Source: Pseudothioclava nitratireducens | GTDB lineage: Bacteria > Pseudomonadota > Alphaproteobacteria > Rhodobacterales > Rhodobacteraceae | Reading direction: 5' to 3' | DNA: 64,000 nucleotides | NCBI RefSeq assembly: GCF_029210495.1 | Contig: NZ_JARGDK010000003.1 | Location: forward strand, 124,001 to 188,000 | Part shown: positions 56,432-64,000 of the stretch, in pieces | Layout: each line of letters starts with the position of its first letter | How positions within the stretch are numbered: the stretch's first letter is position 1 | The notes under the pieces: model-generated | Seen by the model: the letters and a program-made list of their open reading frames with translations, nothing else | Databases searched by the model: none | What the model was told of the DNA's origin: nothing | Program-made: the position numbers and the translations under genes

Positions 56432-56457
56432 TATACTGAGGCTTGCAGGCGGCGCAA
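56428..56457 (-). promoter_or_regulatory. Proposed mbfA promoter
   Basis: Read on the minus strand, TTGCGC (56457-56452) is followed after 18 bases by TATTAG (56433-56428), which overlaps the ICE box. Confidence 0.5.
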
Positions 56458-56467
56458 TCCAGATATG

Positions 56468-56483
56468 TGAACTGATCGGTTCA
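56468..56483. promoter_or_regulatory. Operator-like palindrome 1 (TGAAC-N6-GTTCA)
   Basis: TGAACTGATCGGTTCA, first of three copies in the mbfA/exported-peptide intergenic region. It lies close to the mbfA -35 and upstream of the peptide promoter. Confidence 0.75.
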
Positions 56484-56490
56484 TTTTCTG

Positions 56491-56519
56491 TTGCCAAACT
56501 GAACGACTCGGTTCATATA
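56491..56519 (+). promoter_or_regulatory. Proposed promoter of the 53-residue exported-protein gene
   Basis: TTGCCA (56491-56496), 17-base spacer, CATATA (56514-56519). Operator 2 fills the spacer, so binding there would block RNA polymerase. Confidence 0.5.
56500..56515. promoter_or_regulatory. Operator-like palindrome 2 (TGAAC-N6-GTTCA)
   Basis: TGAACGACTCGGTTCA lies between the proposed -35 and -10 of the peptide gene. Confidence 0.8.
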
Positions 56520-56525
56520 CGTAAC

Positions 56526-56541
56526 TGAACCAACCAGTTCA
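56526..56541. promoter_or_regulatory. Operator-like palindrome 3 (TGAAC-N6-GTTCA)
   Basis: TGAACCAACCAGTTCA lies just after the proposed -10, so it also overlaps the likely transcription start of the peptide gene. Confidence 0.8.
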
Positions 56542-56556
56542 GTTGTGGAGAACACC

Positions 56557-56718
56557 ATGAAACGCATTGCTCTGAGCCTCGCACTCGTCATCACGACCGC
56601 CACCTCGGCCATGGCCGGGGGCGTCAGCTTCGATCTTCCGCGAATGGATTTCGGCGGGCAAGGTGGGGAAGTGACGCAAGGCTGCAATAGCCTCACGCAG
56701 ACCTGCGCAGACGATTAA
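56557..56718 (+). CDS. Small exported protein, 53 residues, unknown function
   Basis: ATG at 56557 opens 53 codons. Residues 1-20 are a clear signal peptide ([20 protein letters not shown]) with cleavage at AMA-GG, leaving about 33 residues rich in Gly, Asp and Gln with two cysteines (GCNSLTQTC) that could form a disulfide or bind metal. GTGGAGAAC precedes the start. Too short for most gene finders. Its stop overlaps, tail to tail, the trhO stop by 3 bases. It resembles nothing I can name; the three operators say its synthesis is tightly controlled, and the small size suggests a stress-induced periplasmic factor. Confidence 0.65.
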   Translation: MKRIALSLALVITTATSAMAGGVSFDLPRMDFGGQGGEVTQGCNSLTQTCADD

Positions 56719-57620
56719 GCCGCGCCCAGATGCCGCTCGCCGCGTTTCTCGGCGAGCCGCACCTGGCGCTCGCGTTCGCGGAATCGCGCGCGATCCTCTT
56801 CGCAGTATTCGCCGATGCAGTGATGGCACGAGACACCCTCTTCGTAATCCGGGTGGCTCTTGTCGGCGGGTGAGATGGGCCGGCGACACGCGTGACAGCT
56901 GTCGTAATTCCCCTTCTTCAGTCCATGGCGCAGGCTCACCCGCCCATCGAACACGAAGCAGTCGCCATGCCAGAGGCTGTCTTCCTCGGGCACCTCTTCG
57001 AGATATTTCAGGATCCCGCCCTTGAGGTGGAACACGTCCTCAACCCCTTCGGACAGAAGAAAATTCGTCGATTTCTCGCAGCGGATACCGCCGGTGCAGA
57101 ACATCGCCACGCGCTTGTTGTGGAACCGGTGCGCGTTGTCGCGCCACCATTGTGGGAACTCGCGGAAGCTCTTGGTCTGCGGGTCAATCGCGCCCTCGAA
57201 GGTCCCGATCTCGATTTCGTAATCGTTGCGCGTGTCGATCACCACGACATCGGGCGCCGAGATCAGCGCATTCCACTCAGTCGCCTCGACATAATGGCCG
57301 ACGCGCGCCTTGGGATCGACATCCGGCACGCCCATCGTCACGATCTCGGTCTTGAGCCGCACCTTCATCCGGCCAAACGGCATCTCGGCCGCATCGCTTT
57401 CCTTCCACTCCAGATCGGCGCAACCGGGCAGCCCGCGGATATGCGCGAGCACCGCGTCGATACCGGCGCGCGGCCCCGCGATGGTGCCGTTGATCCCCTC
57501 GCGGGCGATCAGCAAAGAGCCTTTGACCCCGACGCTCTCGGCCAGCGCCCGCAAGGGCGCGCGCAACGCATCGGGATCGGGGAAGCGGGTGAAGTGGTAG
57601 AGTGCAGCAACGATAAACAT
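56715..57620 (-). CDS. trhO: tRNA uridine(34) hydroxylase (rhodanese-like TrhO/YceA)
   Basis: A 301-residue enzyme for prephenate-independent 5-hydroxyuridine formation at tRNA position 34. Layout: N-terminal YceA domain ([19 protein letters not shown]), rhodanese domain with active-site loop [17 protein letters not shown], and C-terminal cysteine motifs ([17 protein letters not shown]) typical of the family. The ATG at 57620 gives the standard start [10 protein letters not shown]; the 12-residue longer ORF is rejected. Cytoplasmic. Divergent from pncA. Confidence 0.95.
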   Translation of the reverse strand: MFIVAALYHFTRFPDPDALRAPLRALAESVGVKGSLLIAREGINGTIAGPRAGIDAVLAHIRGLPGCADLEWKESDAAEMPFGRMKVRLKTEIVTMGVPDVDPKARVGHYVEATEWNALISAPDVVVIDTRNDYEIEIGTFEGAIDPQTKSFREFPQWWRDNAHRFHNKRVAMFCTGGIRCEKSTNFLLSEGVEDVFHLKGGILKYLEEVPEEDSLWHGDCFVFDGRVSLRHGLKKGNYDSCHACRRPISPADKSHPDYEEGVSCHHCIGEYCEEDRARFRERERQVRLAEKRGERHLGAA

Positions 57621-57717
57621 GGATTTTCCATACGCCCGACTCACGTGGCACCGCAAGGGCGCGATTGACCTGCCCGCGCCCGCGCCCTACCCATTGGGAA
57701 TAGCGAAAGGGGGCCCC

Positions 57718-58323
57718 ATGACCCGGAACGGCGCACTGATCGTCATCGACATGCAAAACGACTTCTGCCCCGGCGGCAAGCTGGCGGTCGCGGGCGGGGA
57801 CGAGGTGATCCCCCGCATCAACGCGCTCATGCAGGAATTCCCGGTCGTGGTGCTGACGCAGGACTGGCACCCGCCGAACCACGCCTCCTTTGCCTCGAAC
57901 CACGACGGCGCCGCCCCCTTCAGCGTCATCGAAATGCCCTACGGACCCCAGACCCTCTGGCCCGACCATTGCATCTGGGGCACCGAGGGCGCGCGCCTGC
58001 ACCCGGACCTGCACACCGACCCCGCCGACCTCATCATCCGCAAGGGCTTCCGCGCCGGGATCGACAGCTACTCGGCCTTCTTCGAAAACGACAAGACCAC
58101 CCGCACCGGGCTCGACGGCTACCTGCGCGACCGGGGCGTGACCGAGCTGACCTTCGTCGGCCTCGCGCTCGATTTTTGCGTGGCATGGTCCGCGCTCGAC
58201 GCCGCCAGACTGGGCTTCACCACCCGCGTCCTCGAAGGCGCCTGCCGCGCCATCGACCTCGACGGCTCGCTGCACAATGCCCGTCAGGCGATGATCGCCG
58301 CGGGCGTCACGCTCGAAGACTGA
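57718..58323 (+). CDS. pncA: Nicotinamidase
   Basis: A 201-residue isochorismatase-fold enzyme converting nicotinamide to nicotinate. Catalytic Asp in [13 protein letters not shown], metal ligands in [16 protein letters not shown], Lys in [20 protein letters not shown] and nucleophilic Cys in [16 protein letters not shown] are all present. The ATG at 57718 has AAGGGGG upstream; the longer ORF overlaps trhO's promoter. pncB follows one base after its stop, giving a two-step salvage of nicotinamide to NaMN. Confidence 0.96.
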   Translation: MTRNGALIVIDMQNDFCPGGKLAVAGGDEVIPRINALMQEFPVVVLTQDWHPPNHASFASNHDGAAPFSVIEMPYGPQTLWPDHCIWGTEGARLHPDLHTDPADLIIRKGFRAGIDSYSAFFENDKTTRTGLDGYLRDRGVTELTFVGLALDFCVAWSALDAARLGFTTRVLEGACRAIDLDGSLHNARQAMIAAGVTLED

Positions 58324-58324
58324 T

Positions 58325-59650
58325 ATGAGCTGGAGCCCCGAGATGGTCGATATCGCCACCCGCGTCTATAACCACAAATGGCAGATCGACCCGATTGTCC
58401 GGTCGCTGATCGACACCGATTTCTACAAGCTCCTGATGTGCCAGTCGGTGTTCCGCAACAAGCGCGACACCCAAGTCACCTTCAGCCTCATCAACCGCAC
58501 CAAATCCATCCGCCTCGCCGAACTGATCGACGAGGGCGAGCTGCGCGAACAGCTCGACTATGCGCGCGGGCTGCGGCTCACACGCGGCGAAAGCACATGG
58601 CTGCGCGGCAACACATTCTATGGCAAACGCCAGATGTTCCGCTCCGATTTCATGGAGTGGTTCGAAAACTTCCAGCTTCCGCCCTACCATCTCGAAAAAC
58701 GCGACGGGCAATATGAACTCACCTTCGAGGGTGCGTGGCCCGAGGTGATGCTCTGGGAAATCCCCGCGCTTGCGATCCTCATGGAACTGCGCTCGCGCGC
58801 GGTGCTCAAGACCATGGGCCGGTTCGAACTTCAGGTCCTCTATGCCCGCGCCATGACCCGCGTCTGGGAGAAAATTCAGGCACTGCGCGAGGTCGAGGGC
58901 CTGCGCATCGCCGATTTCGGCACCCGCCGCCGCCACTCCTTCCTCTGGCAGGATTGGTGTGTGCAGGCGATGCTCGAAGGCTTGGGCGACACTGCGCAAG
59001 GCGGCGCGTTCACCGGCACCTCGAACTGCCTCATCGCCATGCGCCGCGACATCGAAGCCATCGGCACCAACGCGCATGAACTGCCGATGGTCTATGCCGC
59101 GCTCGCGGAAACCGACGCGGAGCTTCGGCAGGCCCCCTACAAGGTGCTCGCCGATTGGCACGAAGAGCACGACGGCAATCTGCGCATCATCCTGCCCGAC
59201 ACCTACGGCACCAAGGGCTTCCTCGAACACGCGCCCGACTGGCTTGCGGGCTGGACCGGCATCCGCATCGACTCGGGCGACCCGGCGGCGGGGGCGGAAA
59301 CCGCCATCAACTGGTGGAAATCCCGTGGCGAGGACCCGCGCGATAAACTGGTGATCTTTTCAGACGGTCTCGATGTTGCGAAAATCCGTGAGCTCCACGC
59401 GCAATTCGCGGGCCGGGTCAAAGTCAGCTTCGGCTGGGGCACGCTGCTGACCAACGATTTCCGGGGCTTCGTGCCGAATGACGGGCTCGCGCCCTTCAGC
59501 CTCGTGTGCAAGGCCGTCGCTGCCAATGGCCGCCCGACCGTCAAACTCTCGGACAACCCGCAAAAGGCGATGGGCCCGGCCGAGGAAATCGCCCGCTACA
59601 AACGTGTCTTCGACATCGGCGCGCAGCAGACGATGGACGTGATAGTCTAG
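58325..59650 (+). CDS. pncB: Nicotinate phosphoribosyltransferase
   Basis: A 441-residue enzyme forming nicotinate mononucleotide from nicotinate and PRPP with ATP. Family motifs are [61 protein letters not shown] (phosphorylated-His region) and [14 protein letters not shown]. Cytoplasmic, single operon with pncA. Convergent with pit, with 2 bases between. Confidence 0.96.
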   Translation: MSWSPEMVDIATRVYNHKWQIDPIVRSLIDTDFYKLLMCQSVFRNKRDTQVTFSLINRTKSIRLAELIDEGELREQLDYARGLRLTRGESTWLRGNTFYGKRQMFRSDFMEWFENFQLPPYHLEKRDGQYELTFEGAWPEVMLWEIPALAILMELRSRAVLKTMGRFELQVLYARAMTRVWEKIQALREVEGLRIADFGTRRRHSFLWQDWCVQAMLEGLGDTAQGGAFTGTSNCLIAMRRDIEAIGTNAHELPMVYAALAETDAELRQAPYKVLADWHEEHDGNLRIILPDTYGTKGFLEHAPDWLAGWTGIRIDSGDPAAGAETAINWWKSRGEDPRDKLVIFSDGLDVAKIRELHAQFAGRVKVSFGWGTLLTNDFRGFVPNDGLAPFSLVCKAVAANGRPTVKLSDNPQKAMGPAEEIARYKRVFDIGAQQTMDVIV

Positions 59651-59652
59651 GC

Positions 59653-61140
59653 TCAGCCCGCGACGGCGTTCAGGATCAGGTAAAGCACTGCCGCCAGCGC
59701 CGCCGAGGCGGGCACCGTGATGACCCAAGCCGCCGCCACCGTAAGCATGTGCGAGCGGCGCACCAGCAGGCGGCGCTTGCGTTCCTCGGGCGGCACGACC
59801 TTACCCTTTTGCAGGCCAAGCTGACGCGCACGCCGTTCCGCATGCCATTCCCGATAGAAGCCCACGCCAAAGATACCGCCCACCGCGATATGCGTGGACG
59901 ACACCGGCAGACCCAGCCACGACGCCACGATCACCGTGATCGCCGCCGAGAGCGCGACACAATAGGCGCGCATCGGGTTCAGCTTGGTGATCTGCGAGCC
60001 GACCATGCGGATCAGCTTCGGTCCGAACAGGAGCAGACCCACCGAAATACCCACCGCGCCCGTCAGCATCACCCAAAGCGGGATGTTCACCTTCTCGGCA
60101 ATGTCGCCCGCCTCGATCGTGTGGACGATGGCCGCCAGCGGCCCGACCGCGTTGGCCACGTCATTCGCGCCATGCGCAAAAGACAACAGCGCCGCCGACA
60201 CCACCAGCGGCATCGAGAACAGCGCCTTGAGCGACTTCTTGCGGTTCTCCATGCCTTCCGACTGTTTGCGGATCATCGGCACAGAGACCGCCCATGCCGC
60301 GACGCCCACCACGATGCCGATGATGACCGCATGCAGCATCGAAATCTTGATGAGTTGCTTGAGCCCCTTCAGTGCAAGATAGGCAGCAAAGGCCCCCGCC
60401 ATGATCCCGATCAGGATCGGCACCCATTTGCGGGCCGCCGCGATCTTGTCATCGACATAGATGATCTTGGTCTTGATGAGCGCAAGGAAGGCCGCCGCGA
60501 TCACGCCCCCTAAGACGGGCGAGATCACCCAGCTTGCAGCGATGGTGCCAAGCCCGGCCCAATCGACCGCGCCAAAACCCGCCGCGACGATCCCCGCACC
60601 GACGACACCGCCCACGATGGAATGCGTGGTCGAGACCGGCGCACCCAGCCATGTCGCAAGGTTCAGCCACAGCGCCGCCGCCAGCAGCGCCGACATCATC
60701 GCCCAGACGAAATGCGCCGCATCCGAGACCGCGCTCGGGTCGATGATCCCCTTGGCCACGGTCTTGACCACGTCGCCGCCCGCGATCAGCGCACCTGCCG
60801 TCTCGAAAATCGCCGCGATGATCAGCGCGCCGCCCAGCGTCAGCGCATTCGCCCCCACCGCCGGACCCATGTTGTTGGCCACATCGTTCGCGCCGATATT
60901 GAGCGCCATATAGGCCCCGATCACCGCCGCCGCGACAACGATGAAATTGACCGGATAGCTCCCCATCAGCAGCGTCGCCGCGATCCCCGCGAGCACGATG
61001 AAGGCCAGCGCGATCCCCGGTGCGATCAGCGGACGAGAGACGAACATCGTCGCCTCTTCCAGCCGGCCAATGCGCTTGAGATCCTTGTCGAGGGTCTTCC
61101 ACTGGTTCACGGGTTTCTTCGGAGCTGCGGCCACTGTCAC
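59653..61140 (-). CDS. pit: Inorganic phosphate transporter, PiT family
   Basis: A 495-residue low-affinity phosphate transporter with about ten to twelve hydrophobic segments. The duplicated PHO4 signature is seen twice: NIGANDVANNMGPAVGANAL and AHGANDVANAVGPLAAIV. The ~110-residue N-terminal extension (LDKDLKRIGRLEEATMF...) is typical of the alphaproteobacterial form. The start is GTG at 61140 with AGGA upstream; a second GTG two codons in is an alternative. A PHO-box-like direct repeat overlaps the RBS region (61145-61162), suggesting repression in phosphate starvation. Confidence 0.94.
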   Translation of the reverse strand: MTVAAAPKKPVNQWKTLDKDLKRIGRLEEATMFVSRPLIAPGIALAFIVLAGIAATLLMGSYPVNFIVVAAAVIGAYMALNIGANDVANNMGPAVGANALTLGGALIIAAIFETAGALIAGGDVVKTVAKGIIDPSAVSDAAHFVWAMMSALLAAALWLNLATWLGAPVSTTHSIVGGVVGAGIVAAGFGAVDWAGLGTIAASWVISPVLGGVIAAAFLALIKTKIIYVDDKIAAARKWVPILIGIMAGAFAAYLALKGLKQLIKISMLHAVIIGIVVGVAAWAVSVPMIRKQSEGMENRKKSLKALFSMPLVVSAALLSFAHGANDVANAVGPLAAIVHTIEAGDIAEKVNIPLWVMLTGAVGISVGLLLFGPKLIRMVGSQITKLNPMRAYCVALSAAITVIVASWLGLPVSSTHIAVGGIFGVGFYREWHAERRARQLGLQKGKVVPPEERKRRLLVRRSHMLTVAAAWVITVPASAALAAVLYLILNAVAG

Positions 61141-61144
61141 GATC

Positions 61145-61162
61145 CTGTCATCAGGCTGTTAC
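61145..61162 (+). promoter_or_regulatory. PHO-box-like direct repeat before pit
   Basis: CTGTCAT (61145-61151), four bases (CAGG), CTGTTAC (61156-61162): the two seven-base halves and spacing of a PhoB site. It is oriented opposite to pit and lies within 22 bases of its start codon, so it would repress rather than activate. Confidence 0.6.
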
Positions 61163-61215
61163 GTTTCGCCCTGCGCCCTAAAGCGTTTTAGCCTTTGAAA
61201 CAACCGTGGAATCGG

Positions 61216-61659
61216 TCACAGGCCCAGCAAAATCGCCTTCAGCCCCGGCTCGTCCACCCGTTCGGCCGCTTCCGCCGGGGAAAACCACTTGCGGCGGCGC
61301 TGACCTGCCTCCGGGTAAGCCTCGGCAAGGCTCTCCGTCTTGAGCCGATAGACCAGCACCTCGACCCGGATCGCACCGCCCTGATCCAGCCCCTTGTCGT
61401 AGTGATAGCTCCCGCAGGGATCGGGCGCGACCTTGCCCTTGATCCCGGCCTCTTCCCACGCCTCCTGCCGCGCCGCCCCCGCCAGCGAGCGCCCGCGCAT
61501 CGGCCAGCCCTTGGGGATGATCCAGCGCCCGGTGCCCCGCGACGAAATCAAAAGCACCTGCACCGCCCCATCGCGTTTGCGCAGACACAGCGCACCCACC
61601 TGAAGATAGGCCGGTCGCCGCCCCAGCAGCCCCGATACGATCTCGCCAAATGCGCTCAT
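61216..61659 (-). CDS. Nudix hydrolase with altered Nudix box
   Basis: A 147-residue Nudix-fold protein similar to diphosphoinositol/diadenosine polyphosphate hydrolases. The box reads GWPMRGRSLAGAARQEAWEEAGI: the Gly, the EExG core and the surrounding helix are kept, but the first conserved Glu is Arg and the conserved Arg is Gln. The core EE is enough to bind metal, so activity is likely but may be modified. It overlaps the kinase gene by ATGA and ends 54 bases before pit's start region, as the last gene of the arfB-aminotransferase-kinase-Nudix run. Confidence 0.85.
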   Translation of the reverse strand: MSAFGEIVSGLLGRRPAYLQVGALCLRKRDGAVQVLLISSRGTGRWIIPKGWPMRGRSLAGAARQEAWEEAGIKGKVAPDPCGSYHYDKGLDQGGAIRVEVLVYRLKTESLAEAYPEAGQRRRKWFSPAEAAERVDEPGLKAILLGL

Positions 61660-62633
61660 GCGATGGGCCGCTCCCAAGGCGCGCGCCCCTCTTGCAGCGC
61701 CCGCGCCATCACAAGCGCCCGCTCCGCATATCCCCGCAGGCGCGGATCATCCGCCCCGCCCCGGCTGATGATCCAGCCCGCCGAGGCAAACGCCCGAAGC
61801 GCCACGAAAACCGGCAGGAGCGCCGCCTGATCCTCGGGCAGGTCGCGCCCTCCGCGATAGCCCGCCAGCAACCCCTCGACGAAATCGGGCAGCAGCGGAT
61901 CGCCAATCCCCTGAATGATGCACGACGCCAGATCGTAAAGCCGATAGCCCGGCCCGCAATCGTCGAAATCAATGAGTGACAGCCCCGCAGGCCCACGCAG
62001 CACATTCTCGCGCAGGATATCGGCATGGATCGGCCCGTAATCCACGGCCCCCGCGATCCGCTCCCGCGCCATCTCGCGCGCCGCCAAGAGCGCATCCCGC
62101 TCCTCGCCGCTCAGGCTCGGATTCTCCCAGAACCGCCCCCAGCGTGGGCGCGCCCCCAAAAGACCTTCCGCATCCCACGGCTTGCGCGCGAACCCCGCCA
62201 TATCCAGACCGTCGGTCACACCATGCAGCCGCGCCACCAAGGCCCCCAGCGCCTCCGCCTCGGCGCGCACCGCACCCGCATCCGGGCCCAGCGCCTCATC
62301 GCCCGCCCCAATCGGCGCACCATCGAGCCAAACGACACAGGACACGACCGAGCGATCCACCATAGCCGTCAATCGCCCGTTGCGCGCCGCTACCGGCGCG
62401 GGCGCGGGAAACCCCGCCTCGGCCAAAGCCGCGCACCAGCGCAGCTCTACCTCCACCGCCGCCCGACTCTGATAGCCCGGACGATGCAGCCGCAACGCCA
62501 CATGCGCGCCCCCCTCCAGACGCGCTTCGAAAACCACATTCTCCCGGTTCTTGATCAGCCGGGGCGGCCCTGCGGCCTTGCCCCAATAGACCAGCGCCGC
62601 CTGCGCCATCGCCTCGGCCCGCGCGTCATGCAT
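61656..62633 (-). CDS. Aminoglycoside phosphotransferase-fold kinase (APH family)
   Basis: A 325-residue small-molecule kinase. The phosphotransfer motif is IHADILRENVL (His-x-Asp-x4-Asn) and the metal-binding motif LIDFDDCGPGYRLYDLA. The N-lobe has NVVFEARLEGGAHVALRLHRPGY. It overlaps the aminotransferase by 8 bases and the Nudix gene by 4. Its arrangement beside a phospholyase-type class III aminotransferase, and the known fused human/bacterial pairs of this kind, suggest an amino-alcohol kinase (ethanolamine or hydroxylysine type) rather than antibiotic resistance. Confidence 0.85.
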   Translation of the reverse strand: MHDARAEAMAQAALVYWGKAAGPPRLIKNRENVVFEARLEGGAHVALRLHRPGYQSRAAVEVELRWCAALAEAGFPAPAPVAARNGRLTAMVDRSVVSCVVWLDGAPIGAGDEALGPDAGAVRAEAEALGALVARLHGVTDGLDMAGFARKPWDAEGLLGARPRWGRFWENPSLSGEERDALLAAREMARERIAGAVDYGPIHADILRENVLRGPAGLSLIDFDDCGPGYRLYDLASCIIQGIGDPLLPDFVEGLLAGYRGGRDLPEDQAALLPVFVALRAFASAGWIISRGGADDPRLRGYAERALVMARALQEGRAPWERPIA

Positions 62634-63897
62634 CTTCGGGGGTCTCCTTCAATACCTCGGCCAGCACCTCGGCCAGCATGTCCACATGCGCCCGCCCAAA
62701 TGGCATCGGCGGCCGCATCTTGAGGATATGCTGCGCCCGCCCCACGCGTCCAAGCAGGATACCACGGTCCTTCATCCGTTCCGTGACAGTCTCGCAAAAA
62801 CTGCTCGCCGGCACACCGTCACGCGCGAACTCTATCCCGAAGAACAGCCCGACGCCGCGCACATCCGCGATCAACGGATGCGAGAGACCGCGCAACTGTT
62901 CCAGCGCATAGGCGCCCACGTCATGCGCATTCGCAACCAGCCCCTCCTCCTCGATCACCTCGATCACCGCCAAGGCCGCCGCACAGGAGACCGGGTTGCC
63001 GCCATAGGTGTTGAAGTAACCGAATGCCTCGCGGAAGGCGCGCATCACATCCGGGCGCGCCACCACCGCCGCCACCGGATGCCCGTTCCCCATCGGCTTG
63101 CCAAGCGTCACCACATCGGGCGCGAACCCAAGGTAATCATGCCCCCACCACGCAGCCCCCACCCGGCCAAAGCCCGGCTGCACCTCGTCGCACAGGATCA
63201 GCCCGCCCGCCCGGCGCACCACATCCACCGTCGGATCGAGGAACCCCGGCGCAACCCCCGGCATCCCCTCATTGGCGAAGATCGGGCAAACCATCAGCCC
63301 TGCAAAGCCATGCCCCGCATCCTCCAACTCCTCAATGGCGCGGGCCACATGGACGGCAAAGGCCTCGGGCTGCGCGGGCAAACTCCCGCCCAGCGGCTCA
63401 AGGCTGTCCGGCGCGGGCACCCGGCGCACATGATCGGGCCACCCCCCGATCGGCGGACGCCGCGTCGAAAGATGCGACACCGCCGTGGTATTGCCGTGAT
63501 AGGTGTTGTCCGTGGCGATGAACCCGGTCTTGCCGGTCACCGCCTGCGCCATCCGCAGCGCCACGTCATTCGCCTCCGACCCGGTGCAGACCACGATCAT
63601 CTGCTCCAGATCATGGCCGAACTTCTCGATCAGCCGCTCGCCATAGGTCAGGATGCCCTCATGCAGATAGCGGGTATGGGTGTTCAGGATCGCGGCCTGC
63701 TCGGCAATCGCCTCGACCACCTTGGGATGGCAATGCCCGACATGGGCCACGTTGTTGTAGCAATCCAGATAGCGCCGCCCGTCCGCATCCCAAAGCCAGA
63801 CATCCGCCCCGCGCACGATATGCACGGGCGTCTTGTAGAAGGTCGGCACGTTCGGCCCCAAAAGCGCCGCGCGCCGCGCCAGCATGTCAGTCATCAT
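62626..63897 (-). CDS. Class III PLP enzyme, phospholyase-type aminotransferase (AGXT2L-like)
   Basis: A 423-residue fold-type I PLP enzyme. YLDCYNNVAHVGHCHPKVVE and LNTHTRYLHEGILTYGERL match the AGXT2-like O-phosphoethanolamine/5-phosphohydroxylysine phospholyases; other PLP contacts are CTGSEANDVALR, LILCDEVQPGFGRVG and the Schiff-base Lys in VTLGKPMGNGHPVAA. With the adjoining APH-fold kinase it could phosphorylate an amino alcohol and then eliminate phosphate to give an aldehyde. A true transaminase role cannot be excluded. The ATG at 63897 (GGGAGGGTG upstream) or the next codon is the start. Confidence 0.85.
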   Translation of the reverse strand: MMTDMLARRAALLGPNVPTFYKTPVHIVRGADVWLWDADGRRYLDCYNNVAHVGHCHPKVVEAIAEQAAILNTHTRYLHEGILTYGERLIEKFGHDLEQMIVVCTGSEANDVALRMAQAVTGKTGFIATDNTYHGNTTAVSHLSTRRPPIGGWPDHVRRVPAPDSLEPLGGSLPAQPEAFAVHVARAIEELEDAGHGFAGLMVCPIFANEGMPGVAPGFLDPTVDVVRRAGGLILCDEVQPGFGRVGAAWWGHDYLGFAPDVVTLGKPMGNGHPVAAVVARPDVMRAFREAFGYFNTYGGNPVSCAAALAVIEVIEEEGLVANAHDVGAYALEQLRGLSHPLIADVRGVGLFFGIEFARDGVPASSFCETVTERMKDRGILLGRVGRAQHILKMRPPMPFGRAHVDMLAEVLAEVLKETPEDA

Positions 63898-64000
63898 CGC
63901 TCACCCTCCCCCGCAGCGCCTTGACCGCACCGCGTTCCGACTTGGCCTTGAGCCGCCGCCGCTGACTGCCGAGGGTCGGCTTCGTCGCAATCCGCCGTTT
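63887..64000 (-). CDS. arfB: ArfB alternative ribosome-rescue factor, C-terminal end
   Basis: Only the last 37 codons lie in the window; the gene continues beyond 64000. They read KRRIATKPTLGSQRRRLKAK then SERGAVKALRGRVSDDD, the very basic tail of ArfB (YaeJ), which threads into the mRNA channel of stalled ribosomes. The GGQ catalytic domain is not visible here. Its stop overlaps the start of the aminotransferase gene, so it is the first member of that operon as far as seen. Confidence 0.85.
   Translation of the reverse strand, partial: KRRIATKPTLGSQRRRLKAKSERGAVKALRGRVSDDD

Overview
The window is a gene-dense, high-GC stretch of chromosome from an alphaproteobacterium, most likely Rhodobacterales (Rhodobacteraceae/Paracoccaceae). 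The basis is the gene content (class-specific serC leader, mbfA with an Irr-type iron box, a compact SMC, xseB-ispA-dxs order), frequent ATGA/TGATG start-stop overlaps, GTG/TTG starts, and codon use strongly biased to G/C at third positions. No rRNA, tRNA, CRISPR array, insertion sequence, phage or plasmid gene was seen, so this is core chromosome with a few accessory genes.

Layout. 1-3.8 kb: partial LysE exporter, rnhA, a TRIC-type channel, lrgAB and an unusual multi-pass membrane protein. 4-10.5 kb: smc, a YbjN-like exported protein, a RidA protein, a glycerophosphodiesterase and a GNAT/FemAB-like protein. 10.5-22.8 kb: MscS channel, pterin dehydratase, peroxiredoxin, ferredoxin-reductase-type flavoprotein, rsmD, HAD phosphatase, fadH with a divergent LysR regulator, OmpA-like protein, acetyltransferase, CinA-like domain protein, map and a pair of clade-specific hypotheticals. 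23-30 kb: a lipoprotein and a minus-strand operon of ynjF, ynjB, ynjC and ynjD headed by a fusion of a TVP38-type membrane domain to a pyridine-nucleotide-disulfide oxidoreductase. 30-37.6 kb: N-acetylglucosamine kinase and nagA, then the serine block (serB, serC-serA with a probable serC RNA leader) interrupted by a GC-poorer Stf0-type sulfotransferase. 37.7-47.5 kb: thiolase, soluble hybrid histidine kinase, recQ, yggT, thioesterase, and a UMF1 transporter/mepA/phytase-esterase-like operon. 47.6-51.6 kb: yhhQ, a terminator-ended intergenic transcript candidate, then xseB-ispA-dxs for isoprenoid precursor synthesis. 51.6-55.3 kb: an overlapping minus operon fghA-yaiI-HAD-ornithine cyclodeaminase family plus an AEC transporter. 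55.4-64 kb: mbfA, a 53-residue exported peptide gene under three matching palindromes, trhO, pncA-pncB (NAD salvage), a PiT phosphate transporter with a PHO-box-like repeat, and a minus operon of arfB (partial), a phospholyase-type class III aminotransferase, an APH-fold kinase and a Nudix protein.

The most interesting non-coding signals are (i) the yhhQ-xseB intergenic region, with a near-perfect complement of the 16S rRNA 3' end in front of an 18-codon ORF, paired stems and a strong terminator; (ii) three TGAAC-N6-GTTCA palindromes controlling a tiny exported protein; and (iii) three identical 37-base GC-rich elements, all between convergent genes and all 16-19 bases beyond the stop codon of the minus-strand gene. 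These are read from sequence only; no searches were run.
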